From assembly GCA_949292215.1 (NCBI GenBank), contig CASEYW010000012.1, positions 1 to 33,092 on the forward strand: a DNA stretch of 33,092 nt, read 5' to 3'. The DNA comes from an uncultured bacterium (GTDB taxonomy: Bacteria > Verrucomicrobiota > Lentisphaeria > Victivallales > UBA1829). Below are positions 1 through 8,345 of the stretch, piece after piece (the stretch's first letter is position 1; every line of letters starts with the position of its first letter). Under the pieces are notes generated by a model. It was not told the DNA's origin, searched no databases, and saw only the letters and a program-made list of their open reading frames with translations. Made by a program: the position numbers and the translations under genes.

Positions 1-1767
1 GACACTCTGCTTGACATGCTGGCGGCGCAGGGATGCAATCTGCTGCGGCTTCATCACTTTGACTGGCTCCTGTTCCATCCGGATTCCTCCCTGAACAAGA
101 CCATGTTGGAACGGATGGATTATCTTCTTGCCGGAGCCAGAAAAAGAGGCATCTATCTGAGCATTGATCTTTTCACCGCGCGGAGCTTCAGCGACGTGAA
201 AGCTCCGAAGTGGGCGTTCTATTTCCAGCCGGAATTCCGGAAACGGCTTCTGGATGACCTCATTTCCCATTTGCTGAACCATCGGAATCCCTACACGGGA
301 ATTCAATGGAAACAGGATCCGGCTCTTGCCTTTCTCAATTTCATCAACGAAGGAAGCCTGAGCATACAATACCAGCGAGCCCCGAAAGAACTCCGCGATC
401 AGGCGGAACGTGAGTTCCAGACATACGCAGCAAAACGGAAATGGAACGTCACCGCCCGGAACCGGAATGTGCTGGTAGAACAGTGGCTCCGGAAAATCGC
501 GGAAGACGCATACACGGAAACGCTTCGCAGACTGCGCGCGGAAGGAGTCCGGATCCCGTTCTGCGATCAAAATTTCCGGGATACAGCCTCCCTGGCTCTT
601 TCCCGTCGGCTCTACGATTATGTGGATTCGCATTATTACTGGGGACACCCCACATTTCTAGGGAAACGCCCGTGGCAGCCGCCGTACATGGTATATCCGG
701 GCTCGTCGATTCCTGCAGGAGGCGCCATCAACACGATGTTCCGTGTGCGGCTCTGCGGAAAACCGTTCACGATCACGGAATGGAACCACTGTTTTCCGAA
801 TCCGCGGGGCGGCGAAGGTCCGTTTCTGGTCGGAGCGTATTCCGCGCTTCAGAACTTCAGCGGACTGGCACAGTTCACTGCATCCGACCGCGAAAAGGGC
901 CTGGATGGAACGGGGACAATCGGACCATTCGACGGAGCGGTCAATCCGATTCTCCGTCTGGGCATGCGCGCCGGAGCGTTTTTCTTTCTGCGCGGAGATG
1001 TCGCCGTATCGGAAATCAAGATTCCGCTTTATCAACCGGAAGAGTACTGGACGTATCCGGGATTCCAGAATTCCGCCGCCCCGAACACGCTGGGACTGAT
1101 CGCAAAGACCGGACTCGTCTTTCAGCCATCCCCCGATGGATACCCGGCAATTCTCTACCCCACAGCCGTTCCCCTGCCCGGGAAAGGAAAGGCATTCTAT
1201 GCGGACAATGTTCTCTCCACCATTGAAAAACTGATTTCAGCCGGAATTCTGCCGAAAGGAAGTCTTCAGCGAGAAAAACAGATTTTCACCAGCTCGACAG
1301 GAGAACTGATCCTGGATAAAAAACAGCAGACCTTCCAGAGCACAACCCCCCGCAGTGAATCGTTCCTTCTGCCGGAAGGGAAAACCGGAACCGGAAAATT
1401 CGCCATGATCCAAAACAGGAAAAGTGACGCATCGTTCCTGATTGCCTCTCTGAACGGACCTCTGGAACAGAGTCGCCGGATTCTGATCCTGCACCTGACT
1501 GATGTCAAGAACGAAGGCTCCGTCTTTCGTGATCCGCGCCTGGTCGTACTGGAAAAAAATGGTTCCACACAGCCGCTGATTCTGCGGGGGGAAGCCGTTC
1601 TGACACTGAACAAACCGTTCCCGGGAACCTTGTACGCCTGCGGCATCTCGGGACAGCGCCTTTACCGGGTTCCCCGGGAAAGGCGCAACGGAAAGCCGTC
1701 GTACCGGCTGACAACAGATCGTGACGGAACAATGCCCATTCTCGTCTATGAACTGATCCGGGAATGA
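1..1767 (+). CDS. Clan GH-A-like glycoside hydrolase, 5'-partial
   Basis: The reading frame is open from base 1, so the N-terminus lies outside the window; the ATG at 16 is probably internal. About 588 residues are visible. An early segment, GCNLLRLHHFDW, resembles the start of a (beta/alpha)8 cellulase-type barrel. FLNFINEG (Glu codon 349-351) fits the Asn-Glu acid/base at the end of strand 4, and FTITEWNH (Glu codon 778-780) fits the strand 7 nucleophile. Together these point to clan GH-A, perhaps GH5-like, but I cannot assign a family or substrate. After about residue 330 comes a beta-rich C-terminal region. No signal peptide can be judged because the start is missing. The gene ends with a TGA followed 25 bases later by a strong terminator, so it is the last gene of its transcript. 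The carbohydrate genes at 7091-11489 give a consistent context. The fold call is fairly safe; the specificity is open. Confidence 0.7.
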   Translation, partial: DTLLDMLAAQGCNLLRLHHFDWLLFHPDSSLNKTMLERMDYLLAGARKRGIYLSIDLFTARSFSDVKAPKWAFYFQPEFRKRLLDDLISHLLNHRNPYTGIQWKQDPALAFLNFINEGSLSIQYQRAPKELRDQAEREFQTYAAKRKWNVTARNRNVLVEQWLRKIAEDAYTETLRRLRAEGVRIPFCDQNFRDTASLALSRRLYDYVDSHYYWGHPTFLGKRPWQPPYMVYPGSSIPAGGAINTMFRVRLCGKPFTITEWNHCFPNPRGGEGPFLVGAYSALQNFSGLAQFTASDREKGLDGTGTIGPFDGAVNPILRLGMRAGAFFFLRGDVAVSEIKIPLYQPEEYWTYPGFQNSAAPNTLGLIAKTGLVFQPSPDGYPAILYPTAVPLPGKGKAFYADNVLSTIEKLISAGILPKGSLQREKQIFTSSTGELILDKKQQTFQSTTPRSESFLLPEGKTGTGKFAMIQNRKSDASFLIASLNGPLEQSRRILILHLTDVKNEGSVFRDPRLVVLEKNGSTQPLILRGEAVLTLNKPFPGTLYACGISGQRLYRVPRERRNGKPSYRLTTDRDGTMPILVYELIRE

Positions 1768-1792
1768 AAATGTGTTTCCGACTCAGTTTTTT

Positions 1793-1831
1793 GCCGGAGT
1801 CTCCCCCCCCGAGACTCCGGCTTTTTTCTTT
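1793..1831 (+). terminator. Rho-independent terminator after the glycoside hydrolase
   Basis: A perfect 11-bp stem, GCCGGAGTCTC (1793-1803) with GAGACTCCGGC (1811-1821), closes a loop of seven C residues and is followed by TTTTTTCTTT. It separates the hydrolase from the pyrE-secA operon. Confidence 0.93.
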
Positions 1832-1914
1832 CCTGCGAAAGAGAAGAAAATGTGTTTTTTCCGTTCCGGGGAGTCTTCCGCGGAGAATTTTTGAAGGAAA
1901 AATGAAAATCCCGC

Positions 1915-1942
1915 TTTATTAACAGAAAAAAGATGCTATATT
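1915..1942 (+). promoter_or_regulatory. Putative promoter of the zinc-ribbon/pyrE/secA operon
   Basis: An extended -10 element, TG-C-TATATT (TATATT at 1937-1942), lies about 50 bases before the first start codon. The best -35 is weak: TTTATT at 1915-1920, 16 bases upstream. The rest of the 1768-1994 gap holds only the terminator and AT-rich leader. Confidence 0.45.
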
Positions 1943-1994
1943 CTTAGGTTGAATGTAACTTTTCATTATATTTCTGAAGGAGAGTATACGAGAA

Positions 1995-2381
1995 ATGACA
2001 GCCAAGACGGAAAAAAGCAAGGCTCAAATCGACTTCCTCTGCGTGGAACCGGACTGCGGAGCGGTCGTCAAGTTCGACCTGATGGAACTCGCCAGAGAGG
2101 ATTTTCAGACCCTCTGCCCCAAGTGCCACAAACCGTACCAGTTCGATGCCGAACTCCGTGGCAAACTCATGAAACTGCATAAACTGATTCTCGCTCTGCG
2201 GGAAGCGGAACCTATTCTCGGCGACTGCAACGTCGCGGTTACGGTTCCGGGCGGCGAAGTCAAGGTGCCCTATGCCCTCCTTCTGACCCGTCTCAACACC
2301 ATGATTACGTTGAAACTCGGCGACCGGAAAGTGGATTTCCATCTCTGGATCGAACCGACATCCTCGGATACCTTCCGATAA
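1995..2381 (+). CDS. Small zinc-ribbon protein, function unknown
   Basis: A 128-residue protein with four cysteines arranged as C16-x4-C21-x19-C41-x2-C44, which looks like a zinc ribbon near the N-terminus. The remainder (about 50-128) is alpha/beta without a motif I recognise. AAGGAG at 1977-1982 precedes the chosen ATG; an out-of-frame ATG upstream is a shadow. It is the first gene of a tight operon with pyrE (15 bases downstream) and secA, so it is probably expressed constitutively. No membrane segment or signal peptide is seen, so it should be cytoplasmic. The role is unknown; a nucleic-acid or protein-binding adaptor is possible but nothing beyond the ribbon supports it. Confidence 0.75.
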   Translation: MTAKTEKSKAQIDFLCVEPDCGAVVKFDLMELAREDFQTLCPKCHKPYQFDAELRGKLMKLHKLILALREAEPILGDCNVAVTVPGGEVKVPYALLLTRLNTMITLKLGDRKVDFHLWIEPTSSDTFR

Positions 2382-2396
2382 TAAGGAGCAGAGAGA

Positions 2397-2990
2397 ATGG
2401 CTATGACTCATGAAGAAATCGTTAAAGAGCTCCAGGACGCGGGAGCTCTTCTCACCGGACATTTCAAACTTCGCAGCGGCAAGCACAGCAATCGGTTCTT
2501 CCAGTGCGCGCTTGTTTTTGTCGATCCGGATCGCGGGGAGCGTCTCTGCTCCGCGCTGGCGGATCAGATCAAAGCGAAAGGAATTACGGCGGAAACAGTG
2601 ATCTCCCCAGCCGTGGGCGGTCTTTTCGTCGGACAGGAGCTTGCGAGAGCGTTGAAACTGAAATCCATGTTTGCCGACAAGGTAAACGATCAGCTGGTAC
2701 TCAAACGCGGTTTCAGCATCCGTCCCGGGGAAAAAGTCATCATAGCGGAGGATGTTGTCACGGAAGGCGGACGCGTTCAGCAGACGATTGATCTTGTCCG
2801 GAGTCTCGGCGGAATCCCGGTGGCAGTTGCCATTATTACGGACCGCAGCGGCGGGAAAGCCGACTTCGGGATTCCTCTTTTCAGCCTTCTCCAACTGAAC
2901 CTGCCGACCTATCTCCCGGAAGAATGCCCCATGTGCAAGGAGGGGATGGATCTTACAACTCCAGGCTCCGGTGCGGGCTCCAAAGCATAA
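2397..2990 (+). CDS. pyrE: Orotate phosphoribosyltransferase
   Basis: A 197-residue phosphoribosyltransferase that joins orotate to PRPP to give orotidine 5'-phosphate, the fifth step of pyrimidine synthesis in the cytoplasm. The N-terminal LRSGKHSNRFFQC (about 25-37) matches the orotate-binding hood seen as SGxxS in the family. ISPAVGGLFVGQELA (69-83) is the conserved nucleotide-side loop. IIAEDVVTEGGRVQQT (115-130) is the PRPP-binding motif, with the acidic pair E118-D119. The length is normal for PyrE. AAGGAG at 2383-2388 sits 8 bases before the ATG. It lies between the zinc-ribbon gene and secA with a short gap on each side and no other pyr gene in the window. The C-terminal PEECPMCKEG carries two cysteines of unknown meaning. 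Confidence 0.9.
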   Translation: MAMTHEEIVKELQDAGALLTGHFKLRSGKHSNRFFQCALVFVDPDRGERLCSALADQIKAKGITAETVISPAVGGLFVGQELARALKLKSMFADKVNDQLVLKRGFSIRPGEKVIIAEDVVTEGGRVQQTIDLVRSLGGIPVAVAIITDRSGGKADFGIPLFSLLQLNLPTYLPEECPMCKEGMDLTTPGSGAGSKA

Positions 2991-3005
2991 GAAAGAAAGC
3001 TCAGT

Positions 3006-5975
3006 ATGTTAACAAGTGTCTTGAAAGCGATCTTCGGAAGCAAATCCGCCCGCGATGCGAAACGGATGGCTCCGCTGGTCAAACGGATCAACGAACTCGA
3101 ACTCTCCTATCAGAAACTCTCAGAGGAACAGCTCAAGGCGAAAACACAGGAATTCAAGGACCGTCTTCAGAAGGGCGAAACCCTGGACGACATCCTCTGC
3201 GAAGCCTTTGCCACGGTCAAAAATGCCTGCCGCAGACTCTGTGGAACCACAACCGTTGTCTGCGATCATGAGCTCACCTGGGACATGATTCCCTTCGATG
3301 TGCAGCTCCTCGGCGGCATCGCGCTCCACCAGAGAAAAATCGCGGAAATGGCAACCGGCGAAGGGAAAACCCTCGTCGCGACCATGCCGCTTTACCTCAA
3401 TGCGCTCACTGGGAAGAATTGTCAGCTGGTCACGGTCAACGACTACCTCGCGCGCCGCGACTCCGAGTGGATGGGAACCATCTACAAATATCTCGGCCTG
3501 ACTGTCGGATGCCTTCAGAATGAAATGAATCCCGATGAACGCCGCGCCCAGTACGCATGCGACATCACCTACGGAACCAACAGCGAATTCGGTTTCGACT
3601 ATCTGCGCGACATGGGCATGGCCTCAAGCAAGGAACAGCTGGTCCAGCGCGATCATTACTATGCAATCATCGACGAAGTCGACTCAATCCTCATCGACGA
3701 AGCCAGAACTCCGCTGATCATCTCCGGCCCGGTCGCCAGCTCCACCCATCAGTTCGACAAACTGAAACCCGGAATCGCCGATCTCTACAACCGGCAGAAT
3801 CTCCTCTGCGCACGTCTCGTTCAGGAAGCGCGCGACATTCTCGACAAGGAAAACGCAACGGATGACGAAATCGAAACCGCCATCACCAAACTTCTCCAGG
3901 TCAAGATGGGCATGCCGCAACACAAGAAACTGCTCCATGTTCTCGAAGATCCGGAGATTCTGAAAAAGGTCGAAAAGGCGGAAACCATGGCCCGCAGCGA
4001 TCAGAACCGCGGACTTTTGCAGGAAATTCAGGCGGAACTCTTCTTCTCCATTGAAGAGCGCAACCAGGAGGCGGATCTGACGGAAAAGGGACGCGTCCTC
4101 ATCTCCGGGGACGATCCGAACGCGTTCGTTCTCCCCGACCTGCTCGAAACAATGCACAGCATCGATGTCGATCCAAATCTGAACGATCAGGAAAAGATGA
4201 AAAAGAAGCAGGAATTCCAGGAGCAGTTCGCGCTCAAGAGCGAAAAACTCCACGACATCTCCCAGCTTCTCCGCGCCTATTGCCTGTATGAAAAAGATGT
4301 TCATTATGTGGTGCAGGAAGGCAAAGTCCTTATCGTCGATGAGCACACCGGCAGAATCCTTCCCGGACGCCGTTTCAGCGAAGGACTTCATCAGGCGCTC
4401 GAAGCCAAGGAAAGCGTTTCCATTGAAGAGGAGACGCAGACCTTCGCCACCATCACCATCCAGAACTACTTCCGTCTTTACGAAAAGCTCGCCGGCATGA
4501 CCGGTACCGCGGAAACGGAAGCCAATGAGTTTCATTCCATCTACAAACTCGACGTGATGGTCATTCCCACGAACCGTCCCTGCCGTCGTGTGGACTACAA
4601 CGACTGTGTTTACAAGACCAAACGCGAAAAGTTCCGCGCGATTCTCAAGGAAGTCGAGGAGCGTTACAAGAAAGGGCAGCCGGTTCTGCTCGGAACAATC
4701 TCCGTGGAAGATTCCGAAATTCTCAGCCGAATGCTTAAGATGCGGAATATTCCGCACAATGTTCTGAACGCAAAGAACCATGAACGCGAATCGGAAATCG
4801 TGGCCCGCGCCGGTGAAAAATTCGCCGTGACGGTTGCGACAAACATGGCAGGACGCGGTACTGACATCAAGCTCGGGGAAGGCGTCGCGGAACTCGGCGG
4901 ACTCTATGTCATCGGCAGTTCCCGGCACGACTCCAGACGTATCGACCGCCAGTTGCGCGGACGAAGCGCACGACAGGGGGACCCGGGAGCTTCCCGCTTC
5001 TATATCTCTCTGGAAGACAATCTGATGCGAATCTTCGGCTCCGACCGCATTGTCAAAATCATGGAGAAATTCGGACTGGAAGAGGGCGAGGAACTTCAGC
5101 ATCCATGGCTGAACAAATCTATCGAAACTGCTCAGCGCCGTGTTGAACAGCACTACTTCTCAATCCGCAAGCGCACGCTCGAATACGACGATGTCATGAA
5201 CAAACAGCGCGAAGTCATTTATGGAATCCGCAAGGAAATTCTGCTCAATGATTCTTCGCGCGACTTCATCTTCGACACCGTCTACGATGAAGTGGAACGC
5301 CGGATCAAAGACGCCATCGCGGTCTGCACGGCCGATTCCAAGTCCCCGATCGACAAAGATATGCTCAACTCCTGGCTGAACACAACCTTCCCGATCGGAT
5401 TCGACGATGCCATCTTCCACTTCAAACAGGATGGTTCCGTTGATGTGGATGCCACACGTGATGCCATCGTCAACCGGGTCACGGAAATGTACAAGCTCAA
5501 GGAGTCCTTTGAAGACGAACAGGCTCTCCGCTGGCTCGAACGCCATATCATTCTTGATGCCATCGACCGTCTGTGGCAGGAACATCTGCGCGCCATGGAT
5601 CATCTGCGTTCCAGCATCGGACTCCGCGCATACGCGCAGAAGGATCCCCTGATTGAATACAAGCAGGAAGCCTTCAAGATGTTCGACGAGCTCATTCAGG
5701 CAATTGATCAGGAAATTCTGACCAACATGTTCCGCTCCGCAACCAGTCTTGCGGCGTTTGAACAGCTGTTTTCGAACATTCCGCAGCAGCTGATCCACGC
5801 GGACGGCGCAGGAATGCCGATGGAGGATGTCTCCGCCAATCCGGACAATCCGGAGCAGAATCAGGAAGTTCCGGACATTCAGATCTCCTTCCGGCGCGAG
5901 ACCCCGAAGGTCGGTCGCAATGAGCCCTGCCCCTGCGGCTCCGGGAAAAAATATAAAAACTGCTGCGGCAGATAG
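3006..5975 (+). CDS. secA: Protein translocase ATPase SecA, enlarged form
   Basis: This 989-residue motor drives unfolded secretory proteins through SecYEG. Visible parts in order are: Walker A ATGEGKT (116-122), the DEVD box (223-226) followed by [48 protein letters not shown], the helicase motifs [18 protein letters not shown] and [13 protein letters not shown], the scaffold and wing region, and a C-terminal zinc site [13 protein letters not shown] (975-987) that in other bacteria binds SecB and lipids. The stretch between LIISGP and YEKDVHYVV is roughly 80 residues longer than I recall for E. coli, like SecA of Bacteroidetes/Chlorobi and PVC bacteria. The ATG follows pyrE by 15 bases with only a weak GA-rich ribosome site. 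The gene ends at a strong terminator. This is ordinary housekeeping SecA; nothing suggests a second, specialised copy. Confidence 0.98.
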   Translation: MLTSVLKAIFGSKSARDAKRMAPLVKRINELELSYQKLSEEQLKAKTQEFKDRLQKGETLDDILCEAFATVKNACRRLCGTTTVVCDHELTWDMIPFDVQLLGGIALHQRKIAEMATGEGKTLVATMPLYLNALTGKNCQLVTVNDYLARRDSEWMGTIYKYLGLTVGCLQNEMNPDERRAQYACDITYGTNSEFGFDYLRDMGMASSKEQLVQRDHYYAIIDEVDSILIDEARTPLIISGPVASSTHQFDKLKPGIADLYNRQNLLCARLVQEARDILDKENATDDEIETAITKLLQVKMGMPQHKKLLHVLEDPEILKKVEKAETMARSDQNRGLLQEIQAELFFSIEERNQEADLTEKGRVLISGDDPNAFVLPDLLETMHSIDVDPNLNDQEKMKKKQEFQEQFALKSEKLHDISQLLRAYCLYEKDVHYVVQEGKVLIVDEHTGRILPGRRFSEGLHQALEAKESVSIEEETQTFATITIQNYFRLYEKLAGMTGTAETEANEFHSIYKLDVMVIPTNRPCRRVDYNDCVYKTKREKFRAILKEVEERYKKGQPVLLGTISVEDSEILSRMLKMRNIPHNVLNAKNHERESEIVARAGEKFAVTVATNMAGRGTDIKLGEGVAELGGLYVIGSSRHDSRRIDRQLRGRSARQGDPGASRFYISLEDNLMRIFGSDRIVKIMEKFGLEEGEELQHPWLNKSIETAQRRVEQHYFSIRKRTLEYDDVMNKQREVIYGIRKEILLNDSSRDFIFDTVYDEVERRIKDAIAVCTADSKSPIDKDMLNSWLNTTFPIGFDDAIFHFKQDGSVDVDATRDAIVNRVTEMYKLKESFEDEQALRWLERHIILDAIDRLWQEHLRAMDHLRSSIGLRAYAQKDPLIEYKQEAFKMFDELIQAIDQEILTNMFRSATSLAAFEQLFSNIPQQLIHADGAGMPMEDVSANPDNPEQNQEVPDIQISFRRETPKVGRNEPCPCGSGKKYKNCCGR

Positions 5976-5996
5976 ATCTGATCCGCCACTCTTGCA

Positions 5997-6034
5997 ACGG
6001 ACTCCTGGAAAAAACAGGAGTCCGTTTTCTTTCT
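5997..6034 (+). terminator. Rho-independent terminator after secA
   Basis: A perfect 11-bp stem, ACGGACTCCTG (5997-6007) with CAGGAGTCCGT (6015-6025), has a GAAAAAA loop and a following TTTCTTTCT tract. It ends the zinc-ribbon/pyrE/secA transcript. Confidence 0.93.
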
Positions 6035-6064
6035 GATCCTCATACACTTTGTCATCTTTCCGGA

Positions 6065-6092
6065 TTGCATTTTCCGTTTTCCGGTCTATACT
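6065..6092 (+). promoter_or_regulatory. Sigma-70-like promoter of the aldo/keto reductase
   Basis: TTGCAT (6065-6070) and TATACT (6087-6092) are spaced 16 bases apart, 27 bases before the start codon and just after the secA terminator. The placement supports separate transcription of the reductase. Confidence 0.65.
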
Positions 6093-6118
6093 TAACATTC
6101 AGCAGCAAAGGAAACAAG

Positions 6119-6991
6119 ATGAATGATCCTGAAAAGCAACTGAACAATGGATTCTCGATGCCGGCCATCGGCCTCGGCACCTGGCAGATGGGCGGAAGAG
6201 AAATCAGAAACCGCGCAGACAACGGAGATGCGTCCGTCCGGGCGCTGATCGACGGACTCAAGCTGGGATATACTCACATCGACACGGCAGAAATGTATGC
6301 GGAAGGATTTGCGGAGGAAATTGTCGGACGAGCTATCAACGGTTTTCAACGCGCCAAGCTCTTTCTGACCACAAAAGTCTGGAAAACCCATCTAAAATAC
6401 GATGATGTTCTCAGAGCCGCGGAAGGTTCTTTGAAACGGCTGGGAACCGATTACATTGATCTTTATCTCATTCATCAGGTGAACGATGCGGTGCCGCTGG
6501 AGGAGACAATCCTGGCGATGAACCGTCTGCACAAGGAAGGAATCGTGCGCAGCATCGGAGTCAGCAACTTCTCGGTGGAGCGCCTGAAAAGAGCCCAAGC
6601 GTGTTCCGAGGTTCCAATCTGTGCGAATCAGGTTCATTACAATCTGAAGGTTCGGGAAGCGGAAGTCTCCGGACTGTTGAAATACTGCCAGGAACAGGAT
6701 ATTATGCTGATTGCATGGCGTCCGTTCCAGAAAGGCGGAATGCTGGGAGACCAGATGCCGAAACTGCTGCTTGATCTTGCAGCGAAATATGGAAAATCGC
6801 CGTCGGAAATCGCGATCGCATGGCTCCTGATGCAGAAGAATGTCGTTACCATCTCCATGTCGCACAATCCACTGCATATGAGCAGAAACCTGAATGCGGC
6901 GGAATGGCAGATGGATCAAAAAGATTTTGATTTGCTGACGGAACACTATCCGGGGCAGCAACCAGTATCCGACGCCGTTCCGCTCTCCTGA
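6119..6991 (+). CDS. Aldo/keto reductase
   Basis: A 290-residue NAD(P)H-dependent oxidoreductase of the AKR (beta/alpha)8 family, acting on a carbonyl or sugar substrate in the cytoplasm. The catalytic tetrad is complete: D55 and Y60 in HIDTAEMYAEG, K86 in TTKVWKTH, and H119 in LYLIHQ. GVSNFSVERL and the late segment with MSHN/SRNL fit the cofactor-binding side. The frame can be read 18 codons further upstream from a TTG, but that start lies inside the promoter; the ATG at 6119 has AAAGGA 6-12 bases before it and begins a normal AKR N-terminus. The gene stands alone, with its own promoter, between secA and the MFS gene. The substrate cannot be read from the sequence; the nearby sugar genes suggest an aldose or keto-sugar. 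Confidence 0.9.
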   Translation: MNDPEKQLNNGFSMPAIGLGTWQMGGREIRNRADNGDASVRALIDGLKLGYTHIDTAEMYAEGFAEEIVGRAINGFQRAKLFLTTKVWKTHLKYDDVLRAAEGSLKRLGTDYIDLYLIHQVNDAVPLEETILAMNRLHKEGIVRSIGVSNFSVERLKRAQACSEVPICANQVHYNLKVREAEVSGLLKYCQEQDIMLIAWRPFQKGGMLGDQMPKLLLDLAAKYGKSPSEIAIAWLLMQKNVVTISMSHNPLHMSRNLNAAEWQMDQKDFDLLTEHYPGQQPVSDAVPLS

Positions 6992-7024
6992 ACCGGAAGG
7001 ACGCCCTTCCCCCAGAGAACACAC

Positions 7025-7052
7025 TTGATTTTCCAGAGGAACGGTGTAGATT
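7025..7052 (+). promoter_or_regulatory. Putative promoter of the MFS/glycosidase/esterase operon
   Basis: TTGATT (7025-7030) and TAGATT (7047-7052) are 16 bases apart, with the start codon 39 bases on. No clear operator is visible in the 99-base gap. Confidence 0.5.
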
Positions 7053-7090
7053 AAGTTCCTGCAAACGATACGGATGCGAAACAACGGCAA

Positions 7091-8317
7091 ATGATCACCT
7101 GGCGTAAAAATCTTCTCTGGATCTGGACAGCGCTTTTTCTTTCGATGGCCGGATTCGGTTTTGCCTATCCGATTATTCCATTTTACCTTCAGGATGTGCT
7201 TCATGTAACCGAACAGGCACGGCGGGATTTCTTTATTGCGCTGTTTGCCTTTGCGGGAAACCTCGGTTTTCTGCTGTTTTCTCCGATCTGGGGAAAGATG
7301 GCTGACTATTTCGGACGCGCCCGGATGCTGGCGCGGGCAAGTCTCTGCTCCGCCTTTCTGATGCCTCTGGTGGCGTTTATGCCGGACCCGATCTCTCTGA
7401 CAATTCTGCGTTTTTTCATCGGGGCGCTTTCCGGAGTTGCCGCAGCAGCGATGACTCTGGTTGCCTGTTCCACGCCGAAACAGCACAGAGGAATGGCAAT
7501 GGGGGCGGTCAGTTCAGCAATTTTCAGCGGCAATCTCGCGGGAACGGTGCTCGGGGGACTCTCCGCCAGCCGCTACGGATTTCTGACAACCTTTCTTCTG
7601 TCCGGCGGACTGCTGTTCATCGCCACGTTTCTTGCCTTTTTTCTGATTCAGGACCGCGGCAGGCCGCCCCACTACGGAGAAAAATTCCGAATTGAACTCA
7701 AACCGGGACTGCCGAAATTCGGGCTTGTCTGGTGGATCATGATCCTGACTGTCATGATGGGAATCGGACAGCAGATGGACAGCCCGTATCTGCCGATGCT
7801 GGTGGACCTGGTCCTTCACAGCGGAACATCGGATGCGCTGAAGTGGAGCGGCATTCTTGGTGGGGCATCCGCGGCGGCAGGAATCTTCGGGGGCTTTATC
7901 ATCGGTGTCCTTGCGGATAAATATCCCGGTCATATTGTGGGAATCATTATTTCCGTTGCCGCCGGACTGTTTCTGCTGCCGCAGGCATTCTGTGCCAACC
8001 TGCCGTTTCTTTTTGCGGAGCGGATGCTGATGGTCTTCTTTGTCAGCGGACTCAGTCCGATCATGCAGAGCTGGCTGTCGCTGACGACGGCTCCGGAAGA
8101 CCGGGGAGTCTATTTCGGTTTTGCCACCAGTGCAAGAGCGGTCGGCTGGCTGCTCGGCTGCGTCTTCGGAATGGGATCAACGATCTTCTGGAGCACGCGA
8201 AGCGTTTTTGCGGTCTCATCGGTGGTTCTGTTTGCAATCGCCGTCGTGATCGTCTTCGCGCAGAGGAGGATTCCCTATCCGCCGCATGATCTGAAGAAGA
8301 AAATCAAACCAGTATGA
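7091..8317 (+). CDS. Major facilitator superfamily transporter
   Basis: A 408-residue inner-membrane protein with about 12 hydrophobic segments in two halves. The loop after helix 2 carries the MFS signature GKMADYFGRAR (68-78), and a degenerate copy, GVLADKYPGH, sits at the equivalent place in the second half. It should be a secondary carrier for a small solute. Its position before a GH36-like glycosidase and an acetyl esterase suggests an oligosaccharide or glycoside as cargo, but MFS sequence alone does not tell import from export. The ATG at 7091 has no good Shine-Dalgarno sequence. The gap to the next gene is 28 bases, so co-transcription is likely. Confidence 0.87.
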   Translation: MITWRKNLLWIWTALFLSMAGFGFAYPIIPFYLQDVLHVTEQARRDFFIALFAFAGNLGFLLFSPIWGKMADYFGRARMLARASLCSAFLMPLVAFMPDPISLTILRFFIGALSGVAAAAMTLVACSTPKQHRGMAMGAVSSAIFSGNLAGTVLGGLSASRYGFLTTFLLSGGLLFIATFLAFFLIQDRGRPPHYGEKFRIELKPGLPKFGLVWWIMILTVMMGIGQQMDSPYLPMLVDLVLHSGTSDALKWSGILGGASAAAGIFGGFIIGVLADKYPGHIVGIIISVAAGLFLLPQAFCANLPFLFAERMLMVFFVSGLSPIMQSWLSLTTAPEDRGVYFGFATSARAVGWLLGCVFGMGSTIFWSTRSVFAVSSVVLFAIAVVIVFAQRRIPYPPHDLKKKIKPV

Positions 8318-8345
8318 CTGATATAAAGCAAAAAAGGAAAGTCTC

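Noticed and set aside
3684..5153. 489-codon minus-strand frame inside secA
   Set aside because: It is antisense to unmistakable SecA helicase motifs, and its product is low in recognisable structure.
5160..6098. 312-codon minus-strand frame over the 3' end of secA
   Set aside because: It runs through the secA terminator and the zinc-site coding region and is an antisense shadow.
6992..7024. GGAAGG/CCTTCC inverted repeat after the aldo/keto reductase as a terminator
   Set aside because: The stem is only six bases and no T tract follows.
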